Origin: Candidatus Cottocaccamicrobium excrementipullorum
GTDB taxonomy: Bacteria > Bacillota > Clostridia > Lachnospirales > Lachnospiraceae
Length of the DNA: 60,695 nucleotides
NCBI GenBank assembly: GCA_018713255.1
Contig: DVFL01000033.1
Location: 1-60,695 of the forward strand
Reading direction: 5' to 3'
Shown here piece by piece: positions 47,478 through 56,171 of the stretch (positions are counted from its first letter, which is position 1; each line of letters opens with the position of its first letter). The notes below the pieces were generated by a model. The model saw nothing but the letters and a program-made list of their open reading frames with translations, was not told the origin of the DNA and searched no databases. Position numbers and translations under genes: made by a program.

Positions 47478-48095
47478 ATGAGTTCAGAAAGACGTTTAGG
47501 TTCTCCTGTCCGCCACGAACAGGAGCATGGAAAATCCAGAAAGCAAAAAGATACATCAAACGGCGGCAGTTCACTGAAAGCAGAAATCCTAAGCTGGATC
47601 CAGATTCTTCTGGTTGCCGCATGTATTGCCTTTGTCTTAAATACCTTCATTATTGCCAACAGCCGAGTCCCCAGCGGCTCTATGGAAAACACCATTATGA
47701 CCAACGATCGGGTCATTGGTTCCAGACTCAGCTACCATTTCTCCGATCCGGAACGGAGCGATATTGTTATCTTTAAATATCCTGACGATCCCTCCATCTA
47801 CTATGTAAAGCGAATCATCGGTCTCCCGGGGGATACTATTGACATTGTGGACGGAGCCGTTTATCTCAATGGATCCGATACGCCTTTGGATGAGCCTTAC
47901 TTAAGGGAACCAATGCTTCCTGAAGAACCAATGCATTTCGAAGTTCCCGACAACTGTTATTTTATGATGGGAGACAACCGAAATAATTCCAATGACGCCC
48001 GGTACTGGCAAAATACTTATGTAGAACGGGACGCCATTATTGCCAAGGTTCTGTTCCGATACTGGCCGATCAATAAATTCGGCATGATTGAATAA
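47478..48095 (+). CDS. lepB: Signal peptidase I
   Basis: 205 residues. The start MSSERRLGSPVRHE at 47478 has GAGG 9 nt upstream and lies after the promoter. A basic Gln/Lys/Ser-rich cytoplasmic head of about 45 residues, one membrane helix (ILSWIQILLVAACIAFVLNT), then the S26 motifs: catalytic Ser in SRVPSGSMENTI, catalytic Lys in YYVKRIIGLPGDT, and FMMGDNRNNSNDARYW. It removes signal peptides from secreted proteins such as the surface proteins here. The single membrane helix is the Gram-positive form. Confidence 0.95.
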   Translation: MSSERRLGSPVRHEQEHGKSRKQKDTSNGGSSLKAEILSWIQILLVAACIAFVLNTFIIANSRVPSGSMENTIMTNDRVIGSRLSYHFSDPERSDIVIFKYPDDPSIYYVKRIIGLPGDTIDIVDGAVYLNGSDTPLDEPYLREPMLPEEPMHFEVPDNCYFMMGDNRNNSNDARYWQNTYVERDAIIAKVLFRYWPINKFGMIE

Positions 48096-48109
48096 GGATG
48101 ATTCTAATC

Positions 48110-48163
48110 ACCGGCTTCTTCTTACGGCCTGACGCAGCGAAAGGCCTGATAAGTGAAGCCGGT
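48110..48163 (+). terminator. Terminator of lepB overlapping the 3' end of the convergent pilin gene
   Basis: ACCGGCTTC (48110-48118) pairs with GAAGCCGGT (48155-48163), with an inner GGCCT/AGGCC helix, followed by TTCTTC. The stem lies partly inside the last codons of the pilin gene on the other strand. Confidence 0.6.
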
Positions 48164-48646
48164 TTCTTCATGTTCCATCTCCACCTGAACCTGAATGGCT
48201 GTTTCCTGATCATCATTTTCTTCCAAAAGGGAAAAATTCAGACCGCAGATCAGCACCTTCTGGTATATCACCGGGTCAAGCTGCCACTCCCGGCGGCTTT
48301 CTCCCCACTCTCCCGACTCCATATACAGCCCCCTGCCGTCATCTGCACATTGGATTTTCACCTGCTGATAAGGGCCGGACAGCACAAGAATCTGGCAGCT
48401 TCCTTCTTTATTTCTGATTCTTGCCGCGCTGTCCGGCCCTGCTTTTTTTATCTGCGCTGTGATCTGAGCCAGGACCATATCTGCAGCGCAGACTACATCC
48501 GAAGCCGCCTGAATCTGCCGGTAAAAACGAATTCCCCGGCTCAAGAAAAAAGCTGCCGCGGCGGAAATCATCAGTCCAAGAGCCAGGCTGACCACAATCT
48601 CCGCTAAAGTATGCCCCCGTTTATCTCCTGTCCATTTCCTCCACAC
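48122..48646 (-). CDS. Minor pilin / pseudopilin with type IV prepilin leader (PilW/GspJ-like position)
   Basis: 174 residues, GTG start at 48646 inside the end of the preceding gene (26-nt overlap). The leader MWRKWTGDKRG is followed by HTLAEIVVSLALGLMISAAA, a prepilin cleavage motif (G then hydrophobic with Glu at +5) in which His replaces the usual Phe at +1. The rest is a beta-rich pilin head with two cysteines near the end. Last gene of the pilus operon. It probably assembles at the tip of the pseudopilus. Confidence 0.8.
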   Translation of the reverse strand: MWRKWTGDKRGHTLAEIVVSLALGLMISAAAAFFLSRGIRFYRQIQAASDVVCAADMVLAQITAQIKKAGPDSAARIRNKEGSCQILVLSGPYQQVKIQCADDGRGLYMESGEWGESRREWQLDPVIYQKVLICGLNFSLLEENDDQETAIQVQVEMEHEETGFTYQAFRCVRP

Positions 48647-48971
48647 CGTAAATCACCGCTCCTCCTTCTTCCAGTCCATACCGGTACAAGACGATTTCTC
48701 CTCCTTCAAATCCTGCCTCCCGGCTGCCGTCCTCTTCCTCCCGCTGAAAGTAAGCTGGTTTTCCTCTCCACACCTGGGTCTTTTCAAGATCCTCCTGAAG
48801 ATAATAGGCTCGCTGAAGCCTGGCAATCTCCTGAAGTCTTCCGGCAGATCTTTCCAGAAGACGCCAGGATCCCAAAACCGTCTGTGCAGTCATCACTCCC
48901 AGAAGCATCAGCAGGGCAAAACTGACCATGACCTCCGCAATGGTTCCCCCAGCATTCCTTCTACTGCTCAA
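48621..48971 (-). CDS. Minor pilin / pseudopilin (GspI-like), likely TTG start
   Basis: About 116 residues if it begins at TTG 48971, where GGGGAGAA lies just upstream and the leader becomes MSSRRNAG before GTIAEVMVSFALLMLLGVMT, a normal short prepilin leader with Glu at +5. Starting at ATG 49037 is possible and would add 22 residues from the frame of the overlapping gene. The small C-terminal domain (YYLQEDLEKTQVWRGKPAYF...) is typical in size for minor pilins. It overlaps both neighbours, indicating coupled translation. Confidence 0.7.
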   Translation of the reverse strand: MSSRRNAGGTIAEVMVSFALLMLLGVMTAQTVLGSWRLLERSAGRLQEIARLQRAYYLQEDLEKTQVWRGKPAYFQREEEDGSREAGFEGGEIVLYRYGLEEGGAVIYGVEEMDRR

Positions 48972-49656
48972 ATTCTCTCCCCAGAGGTTCCCATTTCCAC
49001 ATTCTCTGTCCTTCAGTCTCTTCCTCTTCTCTTTCATCCTCTCCGCCCCCTTCGTTCTTCCCACGGGCTTCTGAAGGGGTCGCTGTTTCCTCCAGACTTC
49101 CCTCTTCCTGCTGATCTTCCGGTTTTTCTTCCCCTTCATCTTCCACAGCCATACCGCAAAAAACCCGGTTCACCGAGCTGCTGGCACGATTAAGGGAACA
49201 AGTGACTTCCACATAAAGCCGCACTCCCGGTTCCTCCTTCGTCCAATAAACCTTCAGATGAACCTCGCCTCCCGCTTCCGGCCATGCATCGTCTGTCTGC
49301 AAAACGAAACGCCGGGCCGCCTGATCCATTCCATGGTCTTCACCGCCCTCTGGGTCATAATTCGGCCAGCCTTCCTTCGGATCCATGATTTCATAGCCCA
49401 CGTAATCAAACAGTGAAGCCTCTGGATCTTTTGGCCGCTCCCGGTATATGGGCGTTGTCAGCTCATCACTGATCCAGAGATTCACAGACTCCGCCATGAT
49501 TCGGCACTGTTCCCGATATTCTGCCAGCTTCATTCTCCGGTTCAAAGAATAAACCGTCAATAAAATCATCAGGCACACTGCCGTCACAAAGGCCATGACG
49601 CAAACCACCAAAATCAGAGAAGAACCCTTCTGTTCTCTTCTTCCCTTTTTAGTCAT
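48961..49656 (-). CDS. Pilus-operon membrane protein (PilX/GspK-like position)
   Basis: 231 residues, ATG 49656 overlapping the GspE stop by 8 nt. Short basic head MTKKGRREQKG, then SSLILVVCVMAFVTAVCLMI and a helix leading to an outside domain (WISDELTTPIYRERPKDPEA..., VHLKVYWTKEEPGVRLYVEV). It resembles PilX/GspK-type minor components, which have a pilin-like N-terminus without a strict leader. The last 60 residues are a very acidic, disordered stretch (EDEGEEKPEDQQEEGSLEE...). Assignment rests on operon position and topology. Confidence 0.65.
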   Translation of the reverse strand: MTKKGRREQKGSSLILVVCVMAFVTAVCLMILLTVYSLNRRMKLAEYREQCRIMAESVNLWISDELTTPIYRERPKDPEASLFDYVGYEIMDPKEGWPNYDPEGGEDHGMDQAARRFVLQTDDAWPEAGGEVHLKVYWTKEEPGVRLYVEVTCSLNRASSSVNRVFCGMAVEDEGEEKPEDQQEEGSLEETATPSEARGKNEGGGEDEREEEETEGQRMWKWEPLGREFEQ

Positions 49657-50923
49657 CGTAATAAACCGCCCTCTTATATTCCTCAAGAGAGGTAACTCCC
49701 TCAAGCACCAGCCTGCGAGCATTTTCTTTCAGCGTTTCCATCCCCTGGCGGCCTGCAGCATACTCCCGAATTTCTTCTGCCCTCGCCCCTGCGGCAATCA
49801 TCTCTCTGATCTGTCCGTCAATTTTCATCACTTCATGAATTGCTCTGCGCCCCTGATATCCAGTATAGCGGCAGGCCTGACAGCCAACAGGCTTTCGGAT
49901 TATCTTAATCTCTTCTCCCAGAATTCTTTTCTCCTCATCTTCCGCCTTTTTCTCACCGGCACACAGGGGGCACAGCTTACGCACCAGGCGCTGAGCCACA
50001 ACTCCGCGGAGAGCCGCTGCCGCAAGATAAGGTTCAATCCCCATATCCTTCAGACGCAGAATCGCGGAAGCGGCATCCTTTGTATGGAGCGTAGACAGCA
50101 CCAGATGACCGGTAATGGCGCCCCGAACCGATGTCTCCCCTGTCTCAAAATCTCTGGTCTCTCCCACCATAATTACATCTGGATCCTGGCGAAGCAGAGC
50201 CCGAAGCCCCGTCTCAAAAGTCATTCCAGTCTGCTCATTTACCTGACACTGACTGATCCCTTCTAAAAATCGTTCTACCGGATCTTCAATGGTAGCGATA
50301 TTGATGGGTCTGGCTGCAAGATATTCCAAAATAAGGTAAAGAGTGGTGGTCTTTCCAGAACCAGTTGGACCAGTAAAATAAATGAGCCCTCCCGGTCCGT
50401 CCAGCATCTCTTTCAGCGTTTCAGCCTTCTCCCCTCCCATACCGAAGGTATCCTGATCATCAATCTGCGGTTTTCCAGGAAGAAGGCGAATCACCGTCTT
50501 TTCTCCGAACACCGCAGGAACGGTGGATACCCGCATATCCACCTTCTCCCCTTTTATCCTCATGGAAAAATGGCCGTCCTGAGGAATTCTGTGCTCTGCA
50601 ATATCCATGCCTGCCAAAATTTTTATTCTGGCTAAAAGGGCAGAATGAAGAGAAGGATCAAGGCGCGCCTCCTCCTGGAGAAATCCATCCCGGCGCATCC
50701 GAATCCGCAGACAGTCAGCAAAAGGCTCGAAATGAATGTCACTGGCCTGATTGAGCCGTGCCTTTGTCACCAGCTTCTCCACAAGATCTCCTATCGCTCT
50801 TTCTCCTCTTTCCTCTCCCTTTCCCCGGTTCCTTTTCTGTCCTTCGCTGGTTCTGGCCAATTCTTCTTCCGGCTTAATAGAGACCGCTTTAAGGAATCTC
50901 TTCCATTGTTCATTTTCCTTCAT
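49649..50923 (-). CDS. Type II secretion / type IV pilus assembly ATPase (GspE/PilB family)
   Basis: 424 residues. The start MKENEQWKRFLKAVS at 50923 has AGGAGG 6 nt upstream. Core motifs: N2-type region ASDIHFEPFADCLRIRMRRD, Walker A YFTGPTGSGKTTTLYL, Asp box ATIEDPVERF, Walker B RQDPDVIMVGETRD, His box GHLVLSTLHT, and a zinc site LCPLC...CQAC. It lacks the large N-terminal MshEN domain of full-length PilB, like ComGA. It powers pilin polymerisation. No retraction ATPase (PilT) is in the window. Confidence 0.93.
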   Translation of the reverse strand: MKENEQWKRFLKAVSIKPEEELARTSEGQKRNRGKGEERGERAIGDLVEKLVTKARLNQASDIHFEPFADCLRIRMRRDGFLQEEARLDPSLHSALLARIKILAGMDIAEHRIPQDGHFSMRIKGEKVDMRVSTVPAVFGEKTVIRLLPGKPQIDDQDTFGMGGEKAETLKEMLDGPGGLIYFTGPTGSGKTTTLYLILEYLAARPINIATIEDPVERFLEGISQCQVNEQTGMTFETGLRALLRQDPDVIMVGETRDFETGETSVRGAITGHLVLSTLHTKDAASAILRLKDMGIEPYLAAAALRGVVAQRLVRKLCPLCAGEKKAEDEEKRILGEEIKIIRKPVGCQACRYTGYQGRRAIHEVMKIDGQIREMIAAGARAEEIREYAAGRQGMETLKENARRLVLEGVTSLEEYKRAVYYDD

Positions 50924-51005
50924 GTTCTGCCTCCTCTTTTGTACAGGGAACCTGCCCGGCACAGTTCAAACTAACTGTCACTTCTTTCTGTCACAACTCT
51001 TAATC

Positions 51006-52130
51006 CTAATAAAGATTCTGCCCAAGACCATCGTAGGAGGCGTAAAGAGGCATCAGCACTGCGGCCATCATCAATCCAACAAACACTGCCATTACCATGA
51101 TCATCGCCGGCTCCAGCAAAGAAAGCAAACGTCCGGCAGCCTGGCGCCCTTCATAATCCATAGATTCCGCCGCCGACAACAGCATTCCTCCCAGATCTCC
51201 CGCCTCTTCTCCGATTTTTATCATCACCGGCAGTTTTTTGACAAACCCTTTCTGCCTGCCTAAGGCAGCCGCCAGATCTTCTCCCTCTTCCACCAGTCTG
51301 GCCGACTCCATTGCCCGGCTTTCCAGGTAAATGCTTCCCGATGCCCGGCCTGACGCCCGGATGGCCTCTGGAAGGAGAAGACCCGCCTGGTAAAGCGTTC
51401 CCAAGGTGCGGGCAAACCTGGCAGTATAAACCATACGGAAAACTTTCCCGATTCCTGGAAGGCTAAGCTTTATTCGGTCCGCGGCAAGAGCCGCCTTTTT
51501 CCAGCCTAGTCCGGCTTTAATCCCGGCTGCTAAAATAAGACCAGCTGCCAAAAGAATCGGCCAGCCTGTTTTCACCAGATTTACCAGCGAAAAAAGGATC
51601 TTGGTGGGAAGAGGTACTTCTTCCATATAGGCAAACAAAGGCTCAAATTCTGGAAGGATTACCGCCATAAACAGCCAGGTCAAAAGAACCAGCATCACTA
51701 AAAGCAGCTGCGGATAAGCAGAGGCCCGCTTTATTTCTGCCGCCGTCCGGTGTTCCTGCTGATAATCCCTGGCCAGCAGAAGAAATGACCGGCTCAACGT
51801 TCCGCTCTGTTCAGCCGCCCGGACAGTCTGGATCATCACTTCCGGAAAGGCTTTTCTCGTTTCCGCCATGGCCTGCCACATCAACATTCCCTGACAGACC
51901 AGGCCGCGCACCTGTTGCAGCGCTCTTGCCGCCTCCGGCCGAACTTCTTCTCCTGTTGCCGCCAAAAACAGTGCCCGGTCCAGAGGCACGCCGGCGCGAA
52001 GCATCACTCCGAGTTCCTGACAAAGTTCGCTGAGAACCCCCGGTCCCAGAGGCCGAAACCTTCTGCTTCCTGAAAAGATCTTGCGAAGTTTCCCTGTCTC
52101 CCGCCTTGTTTCATTTTGAACATCATTCAT
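51006..52130 (-). CDS. Type II secretion / pilus inner-membrane platform protein (GspF/PilC family)
   Basis: 374 residues. The start MNDVQNETRRETGKL at 52130 with GGGGGAAGG upstream; longer in-frame reading into the prepilin peptidase gene is a shadow. Two GspF repeats, each with the LCQELGVMLRAGVPLDRALF or FARTLGTLYQAGLLLPEAIR start and the IGEEAGDLGGML or VRAAEQSGTLSRSF block, and three membrane helices. It anchors the assembly ATPase and guides pilins. Confidence 0.92.
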   Translation of the reverse strand: MNDVQNETRRETGKLRKIFSGSRRFRPLGPGVLSELCQELGVMLRAGVPLDRALFLAATGEEVRPEAARALQQVRGLVCQGMLMWQAMAETRKAFPEVMIQTVRAAEQSGTLSRSFLLLARDYQQEHRTAAEIKRASAYPQLLLVMLVLLTWLFMAVILPEFEPLFAYMEEVPLPTKILFSLVNLVKTGWPILLAAGLILAAGIKAGLGWKKAALAADRIKLSLPGIGKVFRMVYTARFARTLGTLYQAGLLLPEAIRASGRASGSIYLESRAMESARLVEEGEDLAAALGRQKGFVKKLPVMIKIGEEAGDLGGMLLSAAESMDYEGRQAAGRLLSLLEPAMIMVMAVFVGLMMAAVLMPLYASYDGLGQNLY

Positions 52131-52150
52131 CTGCCTTCCCCCCTGCACTT

Positions 52151-52834
52151 TCACCTTCCTGTAAGGAATCCCCAATAAATCAGCCAGAGCCTCCGTCCCC
52201 AGAAAACCGCTGCTGCCATCCCTGCAGCAAGAAAAGGTCCGAAAGCAAAATGATCTTTCCTCCCGGCCCGCTTTGAGGCCAGTAAAAAAGCGCCCCAGGC
52301 GCCCGCAAAAAGAATTGCAAATATTCCGCCCCAGGCACAGCTTTTCCAACCCAGGAAAAAGCCGCATGCTGCCGTAAGTTTTATGTCTCCGCCTCCAAAA
52401 GCTCCAGGAATCACAGCAGTCAAAAGAAAAAGCGGAAGACTTACACAAAGACTTCCTGCCAGCCTCTCCCACACCGGAACTCCAGGCATGGTAAAGATAG
52501 AGACGAATCCTAAAAGTCCAATGGCTCCATGAAACCCATCCGGAATTTCCAAAGTATCCTGATCTACCAAAGCTGCGCCGGCAAGAACGGCAAAAAACAG
52601 AAAAAGAGTGACCGATGCCGGCAAGGTTTCTTTTTTCTCCATGCACAGCAGGGCCGTCACTCCTCCCCCTCCGCTTACCGCCGCCCTGCGGAATAATTGT
52701 TTCCTTCTGGTTCTCCCCAGAGACTCATCCTTTTCTTTGACAATCCATTCTGCGCCTTTGGCAACAAATGAAAAAACGCAGGCGCCTGCCAGCCAAACAC
52801 CTCCGCATAATCCTATCTCTTTTATGTTCAGCAT
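52151..52834 (-). CDS. Prepilin peptidase (A24 family), lacking the methylase domain
   Basis: 227 residues, mostly membrane. The two catalytic aspartates are in LVDQDTLEIPD and in GAFGGGDIKLTAACGFFLGW (the GxGD motif). The N-terminal CxxC methyltransferase domain of classical PilD/ComC is absent, as is its length. It cleaves the leaders of the pilins in the operon at the inner face of the membrane. The gene is placed between the major pilin and platform genes. Confidence 0.9.
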   Translation of the reverse strand: MLNIKEIGLCGGVWLAGACVFSFVAKGAEWIVKEKDESLGRTRRKQLFRRAAVSGGGGVTALLCMEKKETLPASVTLFLFFAVLAGAALVDQDTLEIPDGFHGAIGLLGFVSIFTMPGVPVWERLAGSLCVSLPLFLLTAVIPGAFGGGDIKLTAACGFFLGWKSCAWGGIFAILFAGAWGAFLLASKRAGRKDHFAFGPFLAAGMAAAVFWGRRLWLIYWGFLTGR

Positions 52835-52848
52835 CCAAGCACCTGCCT

Positions 52849-53259
52849 TTATTCTTCTATTTCCAATGCACCATGATCACCTAGAATTACAGCTCGCTCA
52901 TCTTTCTCGTATCGAAACTGCGTCACCCGTCCTTCCTCAACTTCAAATTCCAAAACCACACCATGATCTGTAATTCCGGCAAGCTCATAAAGTTCCTCCA
53001 GATCAATATCATCTTCCGTGATCAGGGAAACATCACTTTCCAGAGAAGCCTCCGCCAACAGAGATTCCAAAGAAATATACACCGTTCTGGCCTCAACTAA
53101 CATCCTGCTTTCTCTGGCCCGATCCACCCACCGAAGCATAGGAGGAATGGCGATGCCCACAAGCACCGCCATAATCGCCAGCACTACAATCAACTCCATC
53201 AGGGTAAAGCCCTGATTGTCATGTTTAACCCTCTTGATCCTCCGGTAAATTAATCTCAT
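52849..53259 (-). CDS. Major pilin/pseudopilin (type IV prepilin, ComGC/PulG-like)
   Basis: 136 residues, ATG 53259 with AGGAG upstream. Leader MRLIYRRIKRVKHDNQG then FTLMELIVVLAIMAVLVGIA, a textbook prepilin motif with cleavage between G and F and Glu at +5. The small C-terminal domain is acidic (EDDIDLEELYELAGITDHGV...). First pilin of the operon, hence probably the main subunit of the pseudopilus. Confidence 0.92.
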   Translation of the reverse strand: MRLIYRRIKRVKHDNQGFTLMELIVVLAIMAVLVGIAIPPMLRWVDRARESRMLVEARTVYISLESLLAEASLESDVSLITEDDIDLEELYELAGITDHGVVLEFEVEEGRVTQFRYEKDERAVILGDHGALEIEE

Positions 53260-53286
53260 CTGCTCCTAGACCATTTCTCTTTCTTT

Positions 53287-53460
53287 TTATACAAATTGAT
53301 TTTGTTCCTTCTGATAAGTATACTGAATCCCAGCCAGCGTATCCACCAGCTTCTGCTGATCCAGATCCAAAGCGCTGCACATCTCTTCCAGAGTAGAGTA
53401 ATGATCTCTCAGCTGAGTATTGACATAACTTAACAACATTACCGGATCTTTGGGCACCAT
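53287..53460 (-). CDS. DUF4250 small protein
   Basis: 57 residues. The start MVPKDPVMLLSYVNTQLRDH at 53460 follows AGGAAGAG at 5 nt. The sequence, ending LAGIQYTYQKEQNQFV, fits the short DUF4250 family of Clostridia. Function unknown. It lies directly after the promoter at 53500-53528 and 27 nt before the pilin gene, so it leads the pilus operon. Confidence 0.8.
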   Translation of the reverse strand: MVPKDPVMLLSYVNTQLRDHYSTLEEMCSALDLDQQKLVDTLAGIQYTYQKEQNQFV

Positions 53461-53499
53461 GGCAACTCTTCCTTTCACTCCCTAATGATAACTTACTTT

Positions 53500-53528
53500 A
53501 TTATAGCGAATTCTCTGTCAATCTGCAA
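53500..53528 (-). promoter_or_regulatory. Promoter of DUF4250-pilus operon
   Basis: TTGCAG (53523-53528), 17-nt spacer, TATAAT (53500-53505). A second TTGACA-like box inside the spacer is too close to be the -35. Confidence 0.75.
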
Positions 53529-53536
53529 TAATGACT

Positions 53537-56167
53537 TTAAAGTCCCGCCAGAGCCATCAGTTCCTCTTCTGTCATTTCCCCTTCAGGCCTTATTCCTCCT
53601 TCTGCATAAGTTAAAATACTGTGGAGCAGCGCTTTTGTCTCTGGATATTCCAGGCGGAAATGAAGCCCCATGGAACTGAAGAGAACCGCGCCTTTTCCCA
53701 GCCGGAATTCTGCCAAAAGCCCCATATGTTTTAATCGGCTGTGACAGTCAGGCACCGTAATGATCGGCCGGATTCTCTTTGGCAGAATTACCGGCCGGCC
53801 ATGAGAAGGAATCCACCACTGCCAGTTGGAATGGGATTCTGTGGGGAACTGGGCCAACGCCGGATGTGCGGCGTCAATCACCATTCCCATTCCCCCCTCC
53901 TGCTGAGGGAAATTCTCCACAGACCAAAAATCAGTGGAAAACTGACCGCCAATAGAGCAGGGAAGATTCTTCTCATTGGGAAAGGGTTCAAAAAAGATCT
54001 GTTTCCCTTCTTTAATCTCCTTAATCATCTGGGCCGTCAATGCCTCCACTATCTCCACATTCTCAGGCATCCATTGAATTTCCGGATAAACCCATAACGG
54101 ATACTGGTTCTTCATTCCTCCCACTGCTATCTCCAGATCACAGCGGTATGCCTGATTCTTTCTGGGAAGATCAAAAGCAATTTGTCCCACTTCCCAAAGC
54201 TCTCCCGGCGGATAATTTCCCGGCTTCAGCTCCCCTGAAAGCATCGTCTCCTCCCCCTGAGTAAGACGCCAGTGAAGTTTTCCTTTTATTTCTGTCTTTC
54301 CATAATTAGCCAGCTTCACCAAGGCCTTAACGGCCTCTCCTTCTGTATAGGTATACTTGGGCAGCAGCAGCAGAGGAAGAACCGGCCCAAAAAACTGCGC
54401 GAACCGGTCAGGCTCCGCAAAGGAAAAGGGCTTTGGCTCTAAATGTCCGTTGAGCATCCCCACAAGAGCCGTTCCCTGACCGGTAAAGTCCTGAAGTCCC
54501 AGAAGAGACAGGCCGCTCATGGCCGGGGTTCTCAGCACCGCCTCTACCTCTTCCCGGTAGCAGATCAACGCCAGCTCTCCTGTGGCCTCACAATACTCCT
54601 TCCACCGGGGAAGCATGCCGGCCTTCCCGGCATTGTCCTGGATTATCTCAAGATTAAGGGGACGAGTTACCCCCTGAAACTGAGAAATCTCGCCAAAGTC
54701 CGGAAGACTTTCATACTGTCCTACTTCAAATCCGAAAACCGGCTTGCCCTGGCGGACAATCTGCGCAGCGGCTTTCTGATAATCGTGACAGGAGCTGGGA
54801 TATTCGTGATTCAAATGCCCCTCCATTCCCGGGCTTGTAGCCCGGAGAATCTCCTGGTAATAGGCCATGGAGGTATAAAAATCACTTTCCTGGTCCGCTC
54901 CTTTTTCTCCATAATGGCAGTTGGAAGCCTTAGCATACAGCCTGGTGCCGTCAAACTGTCTGGCCTCCTGAAGAAGCCGCTCCATTGCGCTGTGACCAGC
55001 CGGCCCGGCATGAAGCTCATTGCCGAAGGTAAGCATTACAAAACTGGGATGGTTGGCATACTGGCGCAGAATGGAATAAAGCTCATGCTCATAAAAAGGG
55101 AAGGCTCCCTTCTCTTCAAAGGCAGTTTCACAGTTCCAGTGAGAAAGCTCCGGCTGCATCATCATGCCCAGCTCATCCGCCGCCTGAAAGGCTGCCTTCG
55201 GCGGGCACCAGGAATGAAACCGCATACAATTTACTCCGTAAGACTGATAGGTTTTTAATACCTTAACCCACTGCTCTTTCTCCATAGGCGGATGGCCCGT
55301 TTCCGGGAAAACGCAGCAGTTTGCCTCGCCCCGTAGGAAAAATACTCTTCCATTTATCGTAAGGCGCACATTCTCATTTACCCCAAACCAGCGCAGGCCC
55401 AGCCGGTCCTCATAAGGGACTCCTCCGTCAAGAGCGCCTCTCACCGGATAAAGATTCCCCTCCTCTTCATCCCAAAGCTTCACAGAAGAAGAGACCTGAA
55501 TCCCAGACGCCTTTACCGTGACGAAGGGACCGAATTCCTCCACTGGAAGAGTCACCTGTCCACAGGCAAAGACCGGGCTTTCCGCCTGGAAAACTTCAGC
55601 CGGATGATCCAGACAAAGATCCGCCTCTATCCGCAGGCTGTCTTTTCCTTTCTCCGGATAAACCCGAAGGGTCTCGATAAAGTTTTTCTCCTCCCAGCGG
55701 AGCCGGAAATACCCTAAAATTCCATTCCAGTTGGTCTGGGTTTCATCAGTGGCTGCAGAAGCATGAAGAATTCCCTTGTGGTCAAATTCCAGATAGCGGT
55801 TATCCGAAACCAGACAAATTTCCACCTCCTGACCGGCAAAGGCCGTCACCTCAAAAAACCATGGAGTACTCAGACTTCCTGGACGAAAAGCCGTTACCTC
55901 TGCCCCGTTGATCTTAAGGCGAAGAATTCTGGCCCGCTCTGCCTCCAGGAACCATCTGCCCCCCAAAGTCTCCGGAAGCTTCATGGTCCGCCGGAAAGAA
56001 ACCTCTCCGGTATAAGTATATTTTCTGGTGAGACGGCCGGCCAGATCCGGCTGATCAGGAAAACCAATGTGATTTTCATCTAATGTGCCTGGCAGGATAA
56101 CCTCCTTATGGCCCAGCTCCGGAATTTCTGCCTTCCACGCGCCGGCTAAGGTAATATATTTTTCCAT
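53537..56167 (-). CDS. Glycoside hydrolase family 2 protein
   Basis: 876 residues, complete, no signal peptide, so cytoplasmic. N-terminal sugar-binding sandwich (ITLAGAWKAEIPELGHKEVI, SFRRTMKLPETLGGRWFLEA), immunoglobulin-like linker, TIM barrel from about 275 (FFLRGEANCCVFPETGHPPM, GVNCMRFHSWCPPKAAFQAA), with the acid/base Glu in MLTFGNELHAG and the nucleophile Glu in PVFGFEVGQYESLPDF. About 350 residues of extra beta domains follow. Typical GH2 activities are beta-galactosidase, beta-glucuronidase and beta-mannosidase; the residues here do not let me choose. It is 4 nt after the DUF5107 gene. Confidence 0.9.
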   Translation of the reverse strand: MEKYITLAGAWKAEIPELGHKEVILPGTLDENHIGFPDQPDLAGRLTRKYTYTGEVSFRRTMKLPETLGGRWFLEAERARILRLKINGAEVTAFRPGSLSTPWFFEVTAFAGQEVEICLVSDNRYLEFDHKGILHASAATDETQTNWNGILGYFRLRWEEKNFIETLRVYPEKGKDSLRIEADLCLDHPAEVFQAESPVFACGQVTLPVEEFGPFVTVKASGIQVSSSVKLWDEEEGNLYPVRGALDGGVPYEDRLGLRWFGVNENVRLTINGRVFFLRGEANCCVFPETGHPPMEKEQWVKVLKTYQSYGVNCMRFHSWCPPKAAFQAADELGMMMQPELSHWNCETAFEEKGAFPFYEHELYSILRQYANHPSFVMLTFGNELHAGPAGHSAMERLLQEARQFDGTRLYAKASNCHYGEKGADQESDFYTSMAYYQEILRATSPGMEGHLNHEYPSSCHDYQKAAAQIVRQGKPVFGFEVGQYESLPDFGEISQFQGVTRPLNLEIIQDNAGKAGMLPRWKEYCEATGELALICYREEVEAVLRTPAMSGLSLLGLQDFTGQGTALVGMLNGHLEPKPFSFAEPDRFAQFFGPVLPLLLLPKYTYTEGEAVKALVKLANYGKTEIKGKLHWRLTQGEETMLSGELKPGNYPPGELWEVGQIAFDLPRKNQAYRCDLEIAVGGMKNQYPLWVYPEIQWMPENVEIVEALTAQMIKEIKEGKQIFFEPFPNEKNLPCSIGGQFSTDFWSVENFPQQEGGMGMVIDAAHPALAQFPTESHSNWQWWIPSHGRPVILPKRIRPIITVPDCHSRLKHMGLLAEFRLGKGAVLFSSMGLHFRLEYPETKALLHSILTYAEGGIRPEGEMTEEELMALAGL

Positions 56168-56171
56168 GATT

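Noticed and set aside
52131-52646. Longer N-terminus of the GspF protein
   Set aside because: It is an out-of-frame reading of the prepilin peptidase gene with Cys/Arg/Ser-rich nonsense sequence; the start at 52130 has a ribosome site.
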